Source: Brevundimonas terrae
GTDB lineage: Bacteria; Pseudomonadota; Alphaproteobacteria; Caulobacterales; Caulobacteraceae
Assembly (NCBI RefSeq): GCF_011761985.1
Contig: NZ_JAASQT010000006.1
Span: 62,001-126,000 of the forward strand
Length of the DNA: 64,000 nt
Reading direction: 5' to 3'
The translations under genes and the position numbers were made by a program. This document shows positions 34,509 through 47,364 of the stretch, piece after piece; within the stretch, counting starts at the first letter, position 1; each line of letters begins with the position of its first letter. A model generated the notes under the pieces. The model was not told where the DNA came from. It was given only the letters and a program-made list of their open reading frames with translations, and searched no databases.

Positions 34509-35683
34509 CCCGCGCCCGCTCTGCTGATCCCCGCACCATCGCCGCCCGCCACGGCGTCGATACGGACACGGCGCACGGCTCGGTCATGCCGCCGCTCTAT
34601 CTGTCCTCCAACTACTCGTTCGCGGGCTTTGACCAGAAGCGCCAGTATGACTATTCGCGCTCGGGCAACCCGACCCGCGACGTGCTGGCCGAAACCCTTG
34701 CCGAACTGGAAGGCGGCGCAGGGGCCGTTATCACCGCCACCGGCATGGCAGCGGTGGATCTGCCCCTCAGCCTGTTGTCGCCCGACGATCTGCTGATTGC
34801 CCCGCACGACTGTTATGGAGGCACGCACCGCCTGTTGAGCGCCCGCGCCCGCAAAGGCCATTTCCGCGTGGCGTTCGTCGACCAGAACGATGGTGCCGCC
34901 CTTGATGCCGCCCTTGCCGACGGGGCCAAGCTGGTACTGGTGGAAACCCCGTCCAACCCGCTGCTTCGTGTCAGCGACATTGCCGATATCAGCCGCCGCG
35001 CCCATGCGGTCGGAGCCAAGGTGGTAGCCGACAACACCTTCCTGTCGCCCGCCCTGCAAAACCCGTTGGCTATGGGGGCCGACATCGTCGTCCACTCGAC
35101 CACCAAATATATCAACGGCCATTCGGACGTTGTCGGTGGCGCGGTGATTGCCGCCGATGCCGAGGTGCATCAGGAACTGGCATGGTGGGCCAACTGCCTT
35201 GGCATTACCGGCTCGCCGTTCGATGCCTATCAGACACTGCGCGGCCTACGGACCCTGTTTGCCCGTATCGAGCGCCAGCAGGCCACGGCCACCAAGCTGG
35301 CCGCCATTCTGGAAGCCCACCCCGCCGTCAAGGCTGTCCACTATCCGGGTCTGAAATCCCATGCCGGTCATGCGCTTGCCGCCCGCCAGCAACGCGGCTT
35401 CGGGGCCATGCTCAGCTTTGAAGTGGTGGGTGGCACCGATGCCGTCTGCACCATCATCAACAATGTCGAGATATTCACGCTGGCGGAATCGCTGGGCGGG
35501 GTCGAAAGCCTGATCGCGCATCCGGCCACCATGACCCATGCCGCCATGACGCCGGATGCCCGCGTCACCGCAGGCATTACCGATGGCCTTTTGCGTATCT
35601 CGGTCGGACTGGAACACGAGGACGACATCATTGCCGATCTGGTTCCGGCACTGGATGCGCTTCTGGTCAGTCAGGCCGCCTGA
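34505..35683 (+). CDS. metB: cystathionine gamma-synthase (PLP trans-sulfuration enzyme)
   Basis: Cys/Met-metabolism PLP enzyme of 392 aa. Family segments are YDYSRSGNPTRD, APHDCYGGTHRLL, the PLP lysine region HSTTKYINGHSDVVGG, and NCLGITGSPFDAYQTLRGLRTL, which is close to the E. coli MetB pattern. It would join an activated homoserine with cysteine to give cystathionine. O-succinylhomoserine sulfhydrylase (MetZ) is the main alternative. It is translationally coupled to metX and ends before a strong terminator. Confidence 0.87.
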   Translation: MTRARSADPRTIAARHGVDTDTAHGSVMPPLYLSSNYSFAGFDQKRQYDYSRSGNPTRDVLAETLAELEGGAGAVITATGMAAVDLPLSLLSPDDLLIAPHDCYGGTHRLLSARARKGHFRVAFVDQNDGAALDAALADGAKLVLVETPSNPLLRVSDIADISRRAHAVGAKVVADNTFLSPALQNPLAMGADIVVHSTTKYINGHSDVVGGAVIAADAEVHQELAWWANCLGITGSPFDAYQTLRGLRTLFARIERQQATATKLAAILEAHPAVKAVHYPGLKSHAGHALAARQQRGFGAMLSFEVVGGTDAVCTIINNVEIFTLAESLGGVESLIAHPATMTHAAMTPDARVTAGITDGLLRISVGLEHEDDIIADLVPALDALLVSQAA

Positions 35684-35702
35684 GACATAGATCAACCATA
35701 AG

Positions 35703-35738
35703 AAAAGCCCCCGATCCGCAAGGACGGGGGCTTTTTAT
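35703..35738. terminator. bidirectional terminator between metB and chemoreceptor
   Basis: AAAAGCCCCCG pairs with CGGGGGCTTTTT, with an inner TCC/GGA and a short loop. The A-run and T-run serve both convergent genes. Confidence 0.88.
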
Positions 35739-35754
35739 ATAGGTTACGATCCGG

Positions 35755-37554
35755 TCAGGCCGCAGCGGCTACATTATGTAAGCGATGCTGGTTGATCTCG
35801 AACTGGTGCGTCAAGCGATCCAGCTCGGCAGCATCCTGCGCCAGCGAATGGCTGGCTGCGGTCGATTCCTCGACCATGGCCGCGTTCTGCTGGGTGACCT
35901 GATCCATCTGGCTGACGGCCATATTGACCTCGGCCAGACCTGTGGCCTGTTCCTTGGACGAGGCTTCGATCTCGACCACAATATGGGTCAGGCGGCCGAT
36001 CTGGTCGGCAATGCGTTGCAAGGCCGAGCCGGTCTGGTTGACCAGACTGACACCCTGCCCCACCTGCTGGCTGGAGGTATGGATCAGCGTCTTGATTTCC
36101 TTGGCCGCATCGGCCGAACGCTGGGCCAGCGCACGCACCTCGGACGCCACCACGGCAAAGCCGCGACCCGCATCGCCCGCACGCGCGGCTTCAACACCAG
36201 CGTTCAGGGCCAGAAGGTTGGTCTGGAACGCGATTTCATCGATCACACCGATGATATCGCCGATCTTCTTGGACGAGGCCTCGATCTGGTCCATCGCGGC
36301 GACGGCACGGTTCACGACCTCTTGGCCATCGGTGGCCTGATCGTGCGACAGGCGCACCATCGAGCCCGCTTCATGGGCACCTTCAGCCGAACGGGCAACG
36401 GTTGCCGTGATTTCCTCGACGGCAGCTGCGGTTTCTTCCAGCGAAGCGGCCTGTTGTTCGGTGCGACGCGACAGATCATCCGAGGCTTCGCTGATCTGCT
36501 GGGCCGCTGCGCCGATAGCCGCAGTGCGATCCATAATCACGCCCACAGCCGTTTCCAGCTTGTCGGCAGCAAGGTTGAAATCATGCTTTAGGCGCTGCGC
36601 TTCCGCGCTGAACTCTGCGGTGATCCGGTGCGTCAGATTACCATTGGCCAAGGCCGACAGACCCTCGGCCAGAGCACCGATCGCCACGGCATCCTCTGCG
36701 GCGGCCTTGGCTTTTTGTGCCTCGTTACGGGCGCGTTCCTCATCGGCCAGACGGCGGGTCGTGGCCGCTTCTTCGGCCAGACGCTTGTTCGCGATGCCCT
36801 GCTCGCGGAAGGTCACGACCGCATCGGCCATCGCCCCGATCTCGTCACCACGACCGATAGCAGGCACCGCCACGTCCAGATCACCATTCGCCAAACGGTC
36901 CATGGCGCGCGTCATGGCCACAACCGGCTTGGACAATGCGCCGATCAGCCACAGCGCCGCCGTCATGGCGATGGCCAGAGCCACAAGGCCACCCGTTACG
37001 AAAGCAATATAAACATTACGGAACGCCTTGGCGCGCTCATTCACACTGATCGTGTGCATGGCGTCCAGACGTTGCGTCATGGGCTCGCCCACCCGACGAA
37101 CAGCGCTGATGCGGCCCTTTTCGGCAACGCTGGCGACCACCTCGGCATTCAGCGCGGGGTTTTCGGCATCGGCCATCATCTGGCGCGCTTCGGTGGTGAA
37201 AGCTTCACCAGCCTGGGCAAAGCCTTTTTGCTCTTCAAGGAAGGCGGCATCGACGTCAGCAGCGGCCAGATTGGTCAATGCCGCCGTATAGGCCGTGGCA
37301 TGCTCGTCAAAGCTCTGTTTGAACTCGGGATTCAGCGAAGCCACATAACCGCGCAAGCTGAGTTGCTGGTTCAGGATCGCGGATTCGACCTCGGCCAAGG
37401 CCGCGACCAGTCCCTGTGTCGTCGCTTCCTGGTGATCTGCCCGCTGAATGGCCAAAACGGAAACCAAGACCAGCAGGGTTGCCGAACCACAGGCGGCTAT
37501 GATGGCCGCAAAAGACAAAAACAGTTTCTTGGGAACAGACAAATTTTGAAGCAC
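35755..37554 (-). CDS. methyl-accepting chemotaxis protein with CHASE3-like sensor
   Basis: Transmembrane chemoreceptor of 599 aa. A first membrane helix lies near residues 10-32. A helical periplasmic sensor of CHASE3 type follows ([21 protein letters not shown]). A second helix lies near 183-206. A HAMP domain ([25 protein letters not shown]) is followed by a second HAMP-like segment, and then the signalling domain with the hairpin tip [21 protein letters not shown]. Ligand is unknown. No che gene adjoins. Confidence 0.92.
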   Translation of the reverse strand: MLQNLSVPKKLFLSFAAIIAACGSATLLVLVSVLAIQRADHQEATTQGLVAALAEVESAILNQQLSLRGYVASLNPEFKQSFDEHATAYTAALTNLAAADVDAAFLEEQKGFAQAGEAFTTEARQMMADAENPALNAEVVASVAEKGRISAVRRVGEPMTQRLDAMHTISVNERAKAFRNVYIAFVTGGLVALAIAMTAALWLIGALSKPVVAMTRAMDRLANGDLDVAVPAIGRGDEIGAMADAVVTFREQGIANKRLAEEAATTRRLADEERARNEAQKAKAAAEDAVAIGALAEGLSALANGNLTHRITAEFSAEAQRLKHDFNLAADKLETAVGVIMDRTAAIGAAAQQISEASDDLSRRTEQQAASLEETAAAVEEITATVARSAEGAHEAGSMVRLSHDQATDGQEVVNRAVAAMDQIEASSKKIGDIIGVIDEIAFQTNLLALNAGVEAARAGDAGRGFAVVASEVRALAQRSADAAKEIKTLIHTSSQQVGQGVSLVNQTGSALQRIADQIGRLTHIVVEIEASSKEQATGLAEVNMAVSQMDQVTQQNAAMVEESTAASHSLAQDAAELDRLTHQFEINQHRLHNVAAAA

Positions 37555-37653
37555 TGGGGGAACTCGGCAAGCCTAAACACGATGGCCCGCTTTTACCGCT
37601 GCAAGGGTTTACAAAGCTTAGCTACGCGCTGCGTAATTCTACGCAAAACGCCC

Positions 37654-38481
37654 TTAAACCAGTGCTTTCACGACCACCAGCACCGCCGTCAGCAGCAAAT
37701 AAACGGCAAAGGCGCGGCGCAGCATTTTACGATCCAGCCTGTGCGCCAAACGCGCGCCATAGGGGGCGGTCCACGCCGTCAGCAAGCCCATGATGATGGC
37801 CGCCGGAACATTGACATAGCCGAGCGTCAGTGGCGGCACGCCTGTCTTGCCCAACCCGAACACAACATAGCCCAGCGAGGCCGCCGCCCCGATGGCCAGC
37901 CCAAAGCCCGACGATGTGGCCACCGCCTGATGGATGGGACGCCCGCACAGGGTCATGGTCATGCCGCCAAAACTGCCGCCGCCGACGCCCATCATGGCAC
38001 TGAGCGTACCGATGATGCTGGCGGTGATCCGCCTGCCCCATCCGGTCGGCAGGTCTTTGCGGATCGTCACCCGTTCGGGCAACAGCCCCATCTGGGCGGC
38101 GATCAACAAAAGGCAGACACCGTAAACAATCGCCAGCGCCGACATGGGCGAACCACCGGCGATGAACGCCCCGACCAGACCGCCAAAGGCGACCCACGGC
38201 GTCCATGTTTTCAGCACCACCTCGTCGACAGCGCCATGTTTGCGATGGGTCGCCAATGAGCGCAGCGAAGTCGCAACAATGGTCAGAAGACTGGTCCCGA
38301 TGGCGACGTGCAGATTGCTCTCGCCGCCGACGCCCAGCACGGAAAACGCATAGAACAGGGCGGGCACCAGAACCGTGCCGCCGCCCACGCCGAACAGGCC
38401 GCCGATCAAACCGGCAATGGCTCCGGCCCCGATAAGGGCCACCAGCATCATCACCAGTTCGGCAACAGGCAATCCGCTCAC
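37654..38481 (-). CDS. TauE/SafE family membrane transporter
   Basis: Integral membrane protein of 275 aa with about eight hydrophobic segments. The paired family motifs are GLIGGLFGVGGGTVLVPAL near the N-terminus and SAMMGVGGGSFGGMTMT in the middle. Such proteins export sulfite, sulfonates or other organic anions. The start is GTG, overlapping the dusA stop by 4 bp. The substrate is unknown. Confidence 0.88.
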   Translation of the reverse strand: MSGLPVAELVMMLVALIGAGAIAGLIGGLFGVGGGTVLVPALFYAFSVLGVGGESNLHVAIGTSLLTIVATSLRSLATHRKHGAVDEVVLKTWTPWVAFGGLVGAFIAGGSPMSALAIVYGVCLLLIAAQMGLLPERVTIRKDLPTGWGRRITASIIGTLSAMMGVGGGSFGGMTMTLCGRPIHQAVATSSGFGLAIGAAASLGYVVFGLGKTGVPPLTLGYVNVPAAIIMGLLTAWTAPYGARLAHRLDRKMLRRAFAVYLLLTAVLVVVKALV

Positions 38482-39512
38482 GCCGCGTCCACGTTGTGAT
38501 CGGCGTCCTGCTGATGGCGGGCCTCGGCCTCTCGCACGGCATCCATGGCGCGATCCAGCACATCCAGACCCGCGCCCGACTTCACACCCTCGACTGTCAG
38601 GATACGGCGGAAGGCCCGCGCGCCCGGGCGACCATGCATGGAGCCGAGCAGATGGCGGGTGATACCGGCCAGATTGATACCGCGCTCCAACTGACCGGCG
38701 ATATACGGCTTATAGGCCTCCAGCGCGTCGAAGATGTCGGTGTCGGCTGTGTCGTCCTCATAGATCAGGCGGTCGGCCTGACCCAGCAGCGATGGCTCGT
38801 GATAGGCGGCACGGCCGATCATCACGCCATCCAGCGCCACACCGTCATAGGGCTGCAGCAGCTCCAGCGCCTGTTCCAGCGAGGCGATGCCGCCATTAAT
38901 GCCGATGGTCAGGTGCGGACGTTCCTTTTTCAGCCGCTTGACCAGATCATAGTCCAGCGGAGGAATGTCGCGGTTTTCCTTGGGCGAAAGGCCCTTCAGC
39001 CACGCCTTGCGGGCATGGACGGTAAAGTCGGTAATGCCCACGGCGGCACAGGCATCGACCGTGGCAAACAGGCTGATCTCGGGGTCTTGGTCATCCACAC
39101 CGATGCGGCATTTGACGGTGGCGGGTACCGAGACGGCTTCCTTGATGGCGGCCATACATTCGGCCACCAGTTCCGGCTCCTTCATCAGACAGGCCCCGAA
39201 ACGGCCCGACTGGACGCGGTCCGACGGGCAACCGACATTCAGGTTGATCTCGTCATAGCCATAGCGTTCGCCAACCTTGGCGGCCTGCGCCAATTGTTCG
39301 GGATCAGAGCCGCCCAGTTGCAACGAGATCGGATGCTCGACATCCGAAAAGCCGAGCAGATAGTCCTGATCGCCATGCAGCACAGCCGGAGCCGTCACCA
39401 TCTCGGTGTACAGCAATGTCCGGCGCGACAGGGTGCGGTGAAACGCACGGCAGTGTCGGTCGGTCCAGTCCATCATCGGGGCAACGGACAGTCTGTGACG
39501 GGGATGTTTCAT
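38478..39512 (-). CDS. dusA: tRNA-dihydrouridine synthase A
   Basis: FMN-dependent enzyme that reduces uridines in the tRNA D-loop. The start RLSVAPMMDWTDRHCRAFHRTLSRRTLLYTEMV is typical of DusA, and the active-site Cys lies in NVGCPSDRVQSGRFGACLM. The 344-aa length fits. It begins after an upstream gap of 70 bp that separates it from thiC. Confidence 0.96.
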   Translation of the reverse strand: MKHPRHRLSVAPMMDWTDRHCRAFHRTLSRRTLLYTEMVTAPAVLHGDQDYLLGFSDVEHPISLQLGGSDPEQLAQAAKVGERYGYDEINLNVGCPSDRVQSGRFGACLMKEPELVAECMAAIKEAVSVPATVKCRIGVDDQDPEISLFATVDACAAVGITDFTVHARKAWLKGLSPKENRDIPPLDYDLVKRLKKERPHLTIGINGGIASLEQALELLQPYDGVALDGVMIGRAAYHEPSLLGQADRLIYEDDTADTDIFDALEAYKPYIAGQLERGINLAGITRHLLGSMHGRPGARAFRRILTVEGVKSGAGLDVLDRAMDAVREAEARHQQDADHNVDAA

Positions 39513-39582
39513 CAGGCTCGGGCAAAAGCAAAAGGTTACGGCGACCCTATACGCGACAGGGCCGCCATAGCCTAGTAGGCCC

Positions 39583-41605
<2,023 letters not shown>

Positions 41606-41657
41606 AGACCTTGGTCTTGGGATGGGCCGCGCCCTTTGTCAACCGATGGTTGCCTGA

Positions 41658-42203
41658 TCAGGTGACGCGGCGCTTTTCCAGTTTGCGGGCCAGTGTGCGC
41701 CTGTGCATGCCGAGGCGTCGCGCCGCTTCGGAGATGTTGAAGTCGGTTTCGGCCAGCGTCTCGTGGATACGTTCCCACTCCAGCGTCTTGATCGAGGTCG
41801 GACGCGCCGACAGGGGTGCATCGGGATCGCCGTCACCTTTGTGGAAGGCGGCCTCGATTTCGTCGGTGCCTGCGGGCTTGGCCAGATAGTGCCGCGCGCC
41901 CAGCTTGATCGCCTCGACCGCCGTGGCGATGCTGGCAAATCCGGTCAGCACCACAATGACCATATCGGCATCAAAAGCGTGCAGAGCCTGAACGCAGGTC
42001 AGGCCCGAGGACGTGCCCAGTTTCAAATCCACCACCGCATATTGCGGACGGTGATGCTCCAGCACCAAGGCCATGTCTTCAGGGGAGCGCGCCGACAGAA
42101 CCTGATAGCCGCGTCGCTCGAACGACCGGCGTAGGGTGCGGGCAAAGGATTCGTCATCCTCGACTATCAGCAGCGTGGGGGAAGCTTCGACCATATCTGT
42201 CAT
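41658..42203 (-). CDS. regA: redox response regulator, RegA/PrrA/ActR family
   Basis: Response regulator of 181 aa. The receiver has LLIVEDDE and the phospho-acceptor Asp 59 in VVDLKLG, then VLTGFAS and a Lys in LAKPA. The C-terminal Fis-type helix-turn-helix ISEAARRLGMHRRTLARKLEKR is the RegA signature. RegA homologues control respiration, photosynthesis, and carbon and nitrogen assimilation in response to redox state. It overlaps regB by 4 bp. Confidence 0.92.
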   Translation of the reverse strand: MTDMVEASPTLLIVEDDESFARTLRRSFERRGYQVLSARSPEDMALVLEHHRPQYAVVDLKLGTSSGLTCVQALHAFDADMVIVVLTGFASIATAVEAIKLGARHYLAKPAGTDEIEAAFHKGDGDPDAPLSARPTSIKTLEWERIHETLAETDFNISEAARRLGMHRRTLARKLEKRRVT

Positions 42204-43516
42204 TTCGGTGCCAAAGCCTCTCTCGGCAAGCGTAAACGTATCTGTGTGCCGCCCTGTTTCAGGTTCTGGGCCTGAACCTCGCCGCCGAGGGTCCGCATTA
42301 CATTGACCAGCAGAAAAAGTCCGAGACCCGATCCGGCCTTGCCCTTGGTGGACTGATAGGGCTGGCCCAGATGTTTCAGAATGTCCTCGGGCATACCCGG
42401 CCCGTTATCGGTGCAGGTCAGGATCAGCACCTCCTGATCGGCCACAGCGTCCAGCACCACCTCGGTCGCGCCCGCCTCGGCAGCATTGTCCATCAGGGCG
42501 CTCAGCACCTGTTTCAGGGCTGGATCGGCAATGATGGACGGGTTCAGCGGCGACGGGCCGTGCAAATGGATGCTGAAATCATGGCCCACACGTTCACGCC
42601 ATTCGTCCACCACCTCGTGCAGGAAGTCGGACAGACGACGGATCACAGGCGACTCGCCGCGCGCCGCACCGGCTGCCATCAGGATGTTGGTGACGATGGT
42701 TTTACAGCGCTCGACCTCGGCCTGCATCTGCTCGACATCTTCGACAAGATCGCTATCGGCACTGATGGTTTTATCACGCTTCCAGTCGCCCAGAATGACG
42801 CTGAGCGAGGCTAGCGGCGTGCCCAATTCGTGCGCCGCCCCCGAGGCCAAAAGCCCCATGCGGACAATATGCTCGTGCTCGGCGGCTTGCTGGCGGCTGT
42901 CGGCCAGCCACGCATCGCGCGCCTGCACGTTGCGGATCGTGCGGCTGACAAACGCGGCCAGCAGCACCGCGATCAGCACGAAATTAATCAGCGAACCCTG
43001 CGCCAGTAGGCCGAGGCGGGCATCGGCCTCTTCGGGCAAGGGGAGCGGGCGATGGAACAGGGTCAGCAAGGCCAGAACGGCGCTGGTCCCCAACACAAAA
43101 GCCCACACATAGCGGCGCTTGAGTAGAACAGCGGCCAGCACGATCTGCATGACGAACAGGGCCGAGAACGGATTGGTTGCCCCGCCGCTGAAATATAGCA
43201 GCCACGCCAGAGCCGCCGCATCGCTGCACAGCGAGATGAAGATCTCGCCGTCCGTTACCGAGCGACGACGCAGCACCAGAGGCAGGCTGATAAGATTGAG
43301 GATCACCAGCGCCAGCGGGGCCAGCAACAGCCAGCCCAGCGGCAGCGCGATGCCGAACCCCCAGTGGATAATGGCAATGGTCAGGGCCTGCCCCACCACA
43401 GCCAGCCAGCGCAACTGGATGAGCAGCAGCATATTGCGCCGCCCTGCCGCACCGGGGGCAAGGGTGTTTTCGTCGGCCTGCCCCGTCAGCAGGTCAAACA
43501 GCGATCCTGAACTCAT
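42200..43516 (-). CDS. regB: redox sensor histidine kinase, RegB/PrrB/ActS family
   Basis: Membrane sensor kinase of 438 aa. Six hydrophobic segments lie near residues 35-195. The quinone-binding heptapeptide GGATNPF is at 111-117. The H-box ASGAAHELGTPLA places the phosphorylated His at 229. A Cys at 271 (VERCKTIV) sits where RegB has its redox-active Cys. The ATPase domain ends in GSGLGLFLLVNVMRTLGG. It starts 17 bp after surf1 and overlaps regA, so it appears co-transcribed with the cyo oxidase. Confidence 0.92.
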   Translation of the reverse strand: MSSGSLFDLLTGQADENTLAPGAAGRRNMLLLIQLRWLAVVGQALTIAIIHWGFGIALPLGWLLLAPLALVILNLISLPLVLRRRSVTDGEIFISLCSDAAALAWLLYFSGGATNPFSALFVMQIVLAAVLLKRRYVWAFVLGTSAVLALLTLFHRPLPLPEEADARLGLLAQGSLINFVLIAVLLAAFVSRTIRNVQARDAWLADSRQQAAEHEHIVRMGLLASGAAHELGTPLASLSVILGDWKRDKTISADSDLVEDVEQMQAEVERCKTIVTNILMAAGAARGESPVIRRLSDFLHEVVDEWRERVGHDFSIHLHGPSPLNPSIIADPALKQVLSALMDNAAEAGATEVVLDAVADQEVLILTCTDNGPGMPEDILKHLGQPYQSTKGKAGSGLGLFLLVNVMRTLGGEVQAQNLKQGGTQIRLRLPREALAPK

Positions 43517-43533
43517 TCCTACGGTCAGCCTTC

Positions 43534-44307
43534 TTACACGTTCTGTCGGTGGCGACGGCGCTCGCGCAGCACAAGCACCATGCCGAACAGGCTGCCACCT
43601 GCAAGGCCAAACCACGTCAACGCATATACCAGATGGCTGTTGGCAAAGCGTACAACCGTCAGGCCCGCTCTCGGATAGCTGTCGGCGGGGGTGTCCGCTG
43701 TTGGCTGGGCGTCAATGAAATAGGACGCGGTTTCACCCGTCACGCCGCGTGCATCCAGAATGGCTTTGACCTCGCGGGCATACCAGTTGTTAGCCGCCGG
43801 ATCATTGTCGCGCATGAAACCGCTATGGCCTTCGTCAAGACGCAACAGGCCCGTAACCGCTGCCTGTTCCGGCGCGGCGGGGCGGCTCTCCGGTAACTTC
43901 ATTTCCGCGGGCACAAAACCGCGATTGACCAGCACCGTAAAGCCTCGATCGGTTTCCAGCGGCGTCATGATCCACCAGCCCGGCCCCAGATCAGTGACGG
44001 CCTTTACGGGGGTTTCCAGATCGTGCCGGAACCGGCCCGTGGCCTTTACGCGCAGGTATTCGTGGTCATTACGGGTGATGGTGACATCGGGTGCGGGCGC
44101 ATCGACGGGGGCCGCATGGATACGGTTATCCACCCGTTCGATCAGCGCGGTTTTCCACGCCAGTCTCTGCACCTGCCAGATGCCCAGCCCCATAAAGCCG
44201 GCAAACAGGAACAGGAAAACCGTCACCACCATAATGCGCCAAAGGCGGCCACCTTTCGGATGACCGCCTTCAACTTGCGCGGACGGGATGTTTGGCCCTT
44301 CCGTCAT
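43534..44307 (-). CDS. SURF1 family oxidase assembly protein
   Basis: Membrane protein of 257 aa that assists maturation of haem-copper oxidases. One helix lies near residues 26-46 (VVTVFLFLFAGFMGLGIWQVQRLAWK, the SURF1 signature). A periplasmic domain follows with VLVNRGFVP. The second helix lies near the C-terminus (LVYALTWFGLAGGSLFG). It follows cyoD by 10 bp. Presence in a cyo operon suggests help with haem insertion. Confidence 0.93.
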   Translation of the reverse strand: MTEGPNIPSAQVEGGHPKGGRLWRIMVVTVFLFLFAGFMGLGIWQVQRLAWKTALIERVDNRIHAAPVDAPAPDVTITRNDHEYLRVKATGRFRHDLETPVKAVTDLGPGWWIMTPLETDRGFTVLVNRGFVPAEMKLPESRPAAPEQAAVTGLLRLDEGHSGFMRDNDPAANNWYAREVKAILDARGVTGETASYFIDAQPTADTPADSYPRAGLTVVRFANSHLVYALTWFGLAGGSLFGMVLVLRERRRHRQNV

Positions 44308-44317
44308 GTCATGATCC

Positions 44318-44695
44318 TCAGCCCATACCCTGCATGGTGTGGACCGGCATCATATTGGTGTTCAGGTGCCACATGACCCAGATCGAACCAGCCACCGCGA
44401 TCACCACGATAATCAGCGTGAAGATCAGGGCCAGCATGTTCCAGCCGCCTTCCGACTTGGAGTTCATGTGCAGGAAGTAGACCATGTGGACCACCATCTG
44501 GATGGCCGCAAAGGCCACAATGATGATGGCCGTGGCCTGAACCGGCAGAACGCCCGTCATCACCAGTGCAAACGGAATAGCCGTCAGCACAACCGAGGCG
44601 ATGAAGCCGATCAGATAGTCCCGATAGGAACCATGATAACCGCTGTCATCATGGTGGTCATCAAGGTGGGCGTCGTGGGTGTTGTGTCCGCTCAT
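44318..44695 (-). CDS. cyoD: cytochrome o ubiquinol oxidase subunit IV
   Basis: Small subunit of the bo3-type quinol oxidase, 125 aa. The His/Asp-rich N-terminus is followed by three membrane helices; the middle one is [21 protein letters not shown], typical of CyoD. It overlaps cyoC by 4 bp. Confidence 0.94.
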   Translation of the reverse strand: MSGHNTHDAHLDDHHDDSGYHGSYRDYLIGFIASVVLTAIPFALVMTGVLPVQATAIIIVAFAAIQMVVHMVYFLHMNSKSEGGWNMLALIFTLIIVVIAVAGSIWVMWHLNTNMMPVHTMQGMG

Positions 44696-45339
44696 CGCAG
44701 CATCCCCATCAGATAGACAAAGGTGAAGACGCCGATCCAGATCACGTCAAGGAAGTGCCAGAACATCGACAGGCACATCAGGCGTCGGCGGTTGGCCGGG
44801 ATCAGACCCTTCATCTTCACCTGTACCATCAGCGTCACCAGCCAGATGACGCCAAAGGTGACGTGAAGACCGTGGGTGCCGACCAGGAAGAAGAAGGCCG
44901 ACAGGAAGCCGCTGCGTTGCGGCGTCGCGTCCAGATGGATCAGGTGCGCGAACTCGTAGAGCTCGATCCCGAGGAAGGCCAGACCGAACAGGCCGGTCAC
45001 AGCCAGCCAGCTCAGGGTCTGTCCGATCTTGCCCTTCATCATGGCCAGCATCGCAAAGCCATAGGTGATCGACGAGAACAGCAGCATGGCCGTATTCACA
45101 GCGATCAGGTTCAGATCGAACAGATCCTTAGGTGCCGGACCGGCGGCATAGTTGCCACCGATCACGGCATAGACCGCAAACAGAATCGCAAAGATGAGGC
45201 AGTCGCTCATCAGATACATCCAGAAGCCTAGCGAGGTGCTGTGGCCTTCGGGAAGGTGCGGTTCATGGACCGGATGCCACAGGGGCTTACCCTGTGCATC
45301 CACATAGTCAGGGTTGATGGGGGCGTGTGCAGCGCTCAT
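44692..45339 (-). CDS. cyoC: cytochrome o ubiquinol oxidase subunit III
   Basis: Membrane subunit of 215 aa with five helices. Typical segments are [23 protein letters not shown] and [15 protein letters not shown]. It begins 4 bp after cyoB. Confidence 0.95.
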   Translation of the reverse strand: MSAAHAPINPDYVDAQGKPLWHPVHEPHLPEGHSTSLGFWMYLMSDCLIFAILFAVYAVIGGNYAAGPAPKDLFDLNLIAVNTAMLLFSSITYGFAMLAMMKGKIGQTLSWLAVTGLFGLAFLGIELYEFAHLIHLDATPQRSGFLSAFFFLVGTHGLHVTFGVIWLVTLMVQVKMKGLIPANRRRLMCLSMFWHFLDVIWIGVFTFVYLMGMLR

Positions 45340-45343
45340 CGGA

Positions 45344-47356
45344 TCAGCCCTCCGCTTTCAGTTGGGCAAGGGCGTGGGTGCGAGCATCCTCGGTCGCCAC
45401 AACCTCTTCCACCGGGATGTAGTAATCGCGGCGGTAGTTGAATGTATGGGCGATCGCCACGGCAATGACAGCCACGAAGCTGGCAGCCGCCAACCACCAG
45501 ATGTACCAGATCAGCGCCATGCCGCAGATACCGGCCAGAACCGAAATGATCAGGCCAGCACCCGTATTGGACGGCATGTGGATGGCTTCGAAGCCCTTGG
45601 TCGGACGCTCATAGCCACGCTTCTTCATGTCGGCCCAAGAATCCGTGTCGTGGATGATCGGGGTCTTGGCGAAATTGTAGGCTGGCGGCGGCGAAGAGGT
45701 CGCCCATTCCAGCGTACGGCCATCCCACGGGTCACCCGTCTCGTCACGCAGCTTGTCGCGGTTGATGATCGAGACAGCGAACTGGATCAGCATGGCCAGA
45801 ATACCGACCGCGATGATGACGACACCGACAGCGGCGATAACGAACCAGATATGGTAGGCCGGATCATCGAACACGCGCATGCGGCGGGTTACGCCCATAA
45901 AGCCCAGCACATAGAGCGGGGCAAAGGCGACCCAGAAGCCGACAACCCAGCACCAGAAGCTGACCAGACCCCATTTGCGGTCCAGCTTGAAGCCGAAGGC
46001 CTTGGGCCACCAGTAGTTGATGGCCGCAAACAGGCCGAACAGCACGCCACCGATGATGACGTTGTGGAAGTGGGCGATCAGGAACAGCGAGTTGTGCAGC
46101 ACGAAGTCAGCCGGCGGAACCGCCAGCATGACACCCGTCATACCGCCCAGAACGAAGGTCAGCATGAAGGCGATCAGCCACATCATCGGCAGCTCGAAAC
46201 GGATGCGGCCGCGATACATGGTGAACAACCAGTTGAATATCTTCGCCCCTGTCGGGATGGAGATAATCATCGTGGTGATGCCGAAGAACGAGTTCACCGA
46301 CGCGCCCGAGCCCATGGTGAAGAAGTGGTGCAGCCACACCAGATAGGACAGCACAGTGATACACACGGTGGCGTAAACCATCGAGGTATAGCCGAACAGG
46401 CGCTTGCTGGAGAAGGTCGAGGCGACTTCCGAGAACACGCCGAACAGCGGCAGGATCAGGATGTAGACCTCGGGGTGACCCCAGATCCAGATCAGGTTCA
46501 CGTACATCATCGGGTTGCCGCCGAAGTCGTTCGTGAAGAAGTTGGTGCCGATGTAACGGTCAGCCGACAGCAGGGCCAGCGTGGCGGTCAGGATCGGGAA
46601 GGATGCCACGATCAGGACGTTGGCGCACAGCGAGGTCCAGGTGAAGACCGGCATCTTCATGATACCCATACCCGGCGCGCGCATCTTCACGATGGTGGCG
46701 ATCAGGTTGATCCCCGACAAGGTGGTGCCGACACCGGCGATCTGCAGCGACCAGATATAATAGTCCATGCCGACGCCGGGGCTGTAACCAATGCCCGACA
46801 GCGGCGGATAGGCCAGCCAGCCGGTGCGGGCGAATTCGCCCACAAACAGCGAAGCCATCACCATGACGCCGCCCACCGTTGTCATCCAGAACGAGAAATT
46901 GTTTAGGAACGGGAAGGAAACGTCACGCGCGCCGATCTGTAGCGGGACCAGATAGTTCATCAGGCCCGTAATCATCGGCATGGCCACAAAGAAGATCATG
47001 ATCACGCCGTGGGCGGTGAAGATCTGGTCATAGTGGTGTGCGTTCAGATAGCCCTCGGACCCGCCAAAGGCCATGGCCTGTTGCAGGCGCATCATCAGGG
47101 CATCGGCAAAGCCGCGCAGGAACATGATCAAACCAAGGATCATGTACATGATGCCGATCTTCTTGTGATCGACGGTCGTGAACCACTCTTTCCAGAGATA
47201 GCCCCACATCTTGTATTTGGTCAGCAGGGCCAGCACGGCCAGACCGCCCAGAACAACCACGGCAAAGGTGACGTGGACGATCGGGTCGGCAGGGATGGCT
47301 GCCCAGCTCAGACGCCCCAACAAGGGCGTAGTTTCTACGATTGCTTCAGAAGCCAT
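45344..47356 (-). CDS. cyoB: cytochrome o ubiquinol oxidase subunit I
   Basis: Catalytic haem-copper subunit of 670 aa with about fifteen helices. It holds the low-spin haem and the haem o3-CuB centre. Visible signatures are [20 protein letters not shown] with the CuB His and cross-linked Tyr, WLHHFFTMG for the other CuB His pair, and [10 protein letters not shown] for the haem ligands. Position and length fit CyoB rather than cytochrome c oxidase CoxA. Confidence 0.97.
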   Translation of the reverse strand: MASEAIVETTPLLGRLSWAAIPADPIVHVTFAVVVLGGLAVLALLTKYKMWGYLWKEWFTTVDHKKIGIMYMILGLIMFLRGFADALMMRLQQAMAFGGSEGYLNAHHYDQIFTAHGVIMIFFVAMPMITGLMNYLVPLQIGARDVSFPFLNNFSFWMTTVGGVMVMASLFVGEFARTGWLAYPPLSGIGYSPGVGMDYYIWSLQIAGVGTTLSGINLIATIVKMRAPGMGIMKMPVFTWTSLCANVLIVASFPILTATLALLSADRYIGTNFFTNDFGGNPMMYVNLIWIWGHPEVYILILPLFGVFSEVASTFSSKRLFGYTSMVYATVCITVLSYLVWLHHFFTMGSGASVNSFFGITTMIISIPTGAKIFNWLFTMYRGRIRFELPMMWLIAFMLTFVLGGMTGVMLAVPPADFVLHNSLFLIAHFHNVIIGGVLFGLFAAINYWWPKAFGFKLDRKWGLVSFWCWVVGFWVAFAPLYVLGFMGVTRRMRVFDDPAYHIWFVIAAVGVVIIAVGILAMLIQFAVSIINRDKLRDETGDPWDGRTLEWATSSPPPAYNFAKTPIIHDTDSWADMKKRGYERPTKGFEAIHMPSNTGAGLIISVLAGICGMALIWYIWWLAAASFVAVIAVAIAHTFNYRRDYYIPVEEVVATEDARTHALAQLKAEG

Positions 47357-47364
47357 GACGGGAC

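Noticed and set aside
37629-37644. TGCGTA/TACGCA hairpin between the chemoreceptor and the TauE-like gene
   Set aside because: Perfect but short, with no T-run on either strand and no second copy nearby; not enough to name a site.
45314-46906. Plus-strand frame of 530 codons opposite cyoB
   Set aside because: Shadow of the membrane subunit; His/Asp/Arg-rich composition is what the reverse complement of hydrophobic codons gives.
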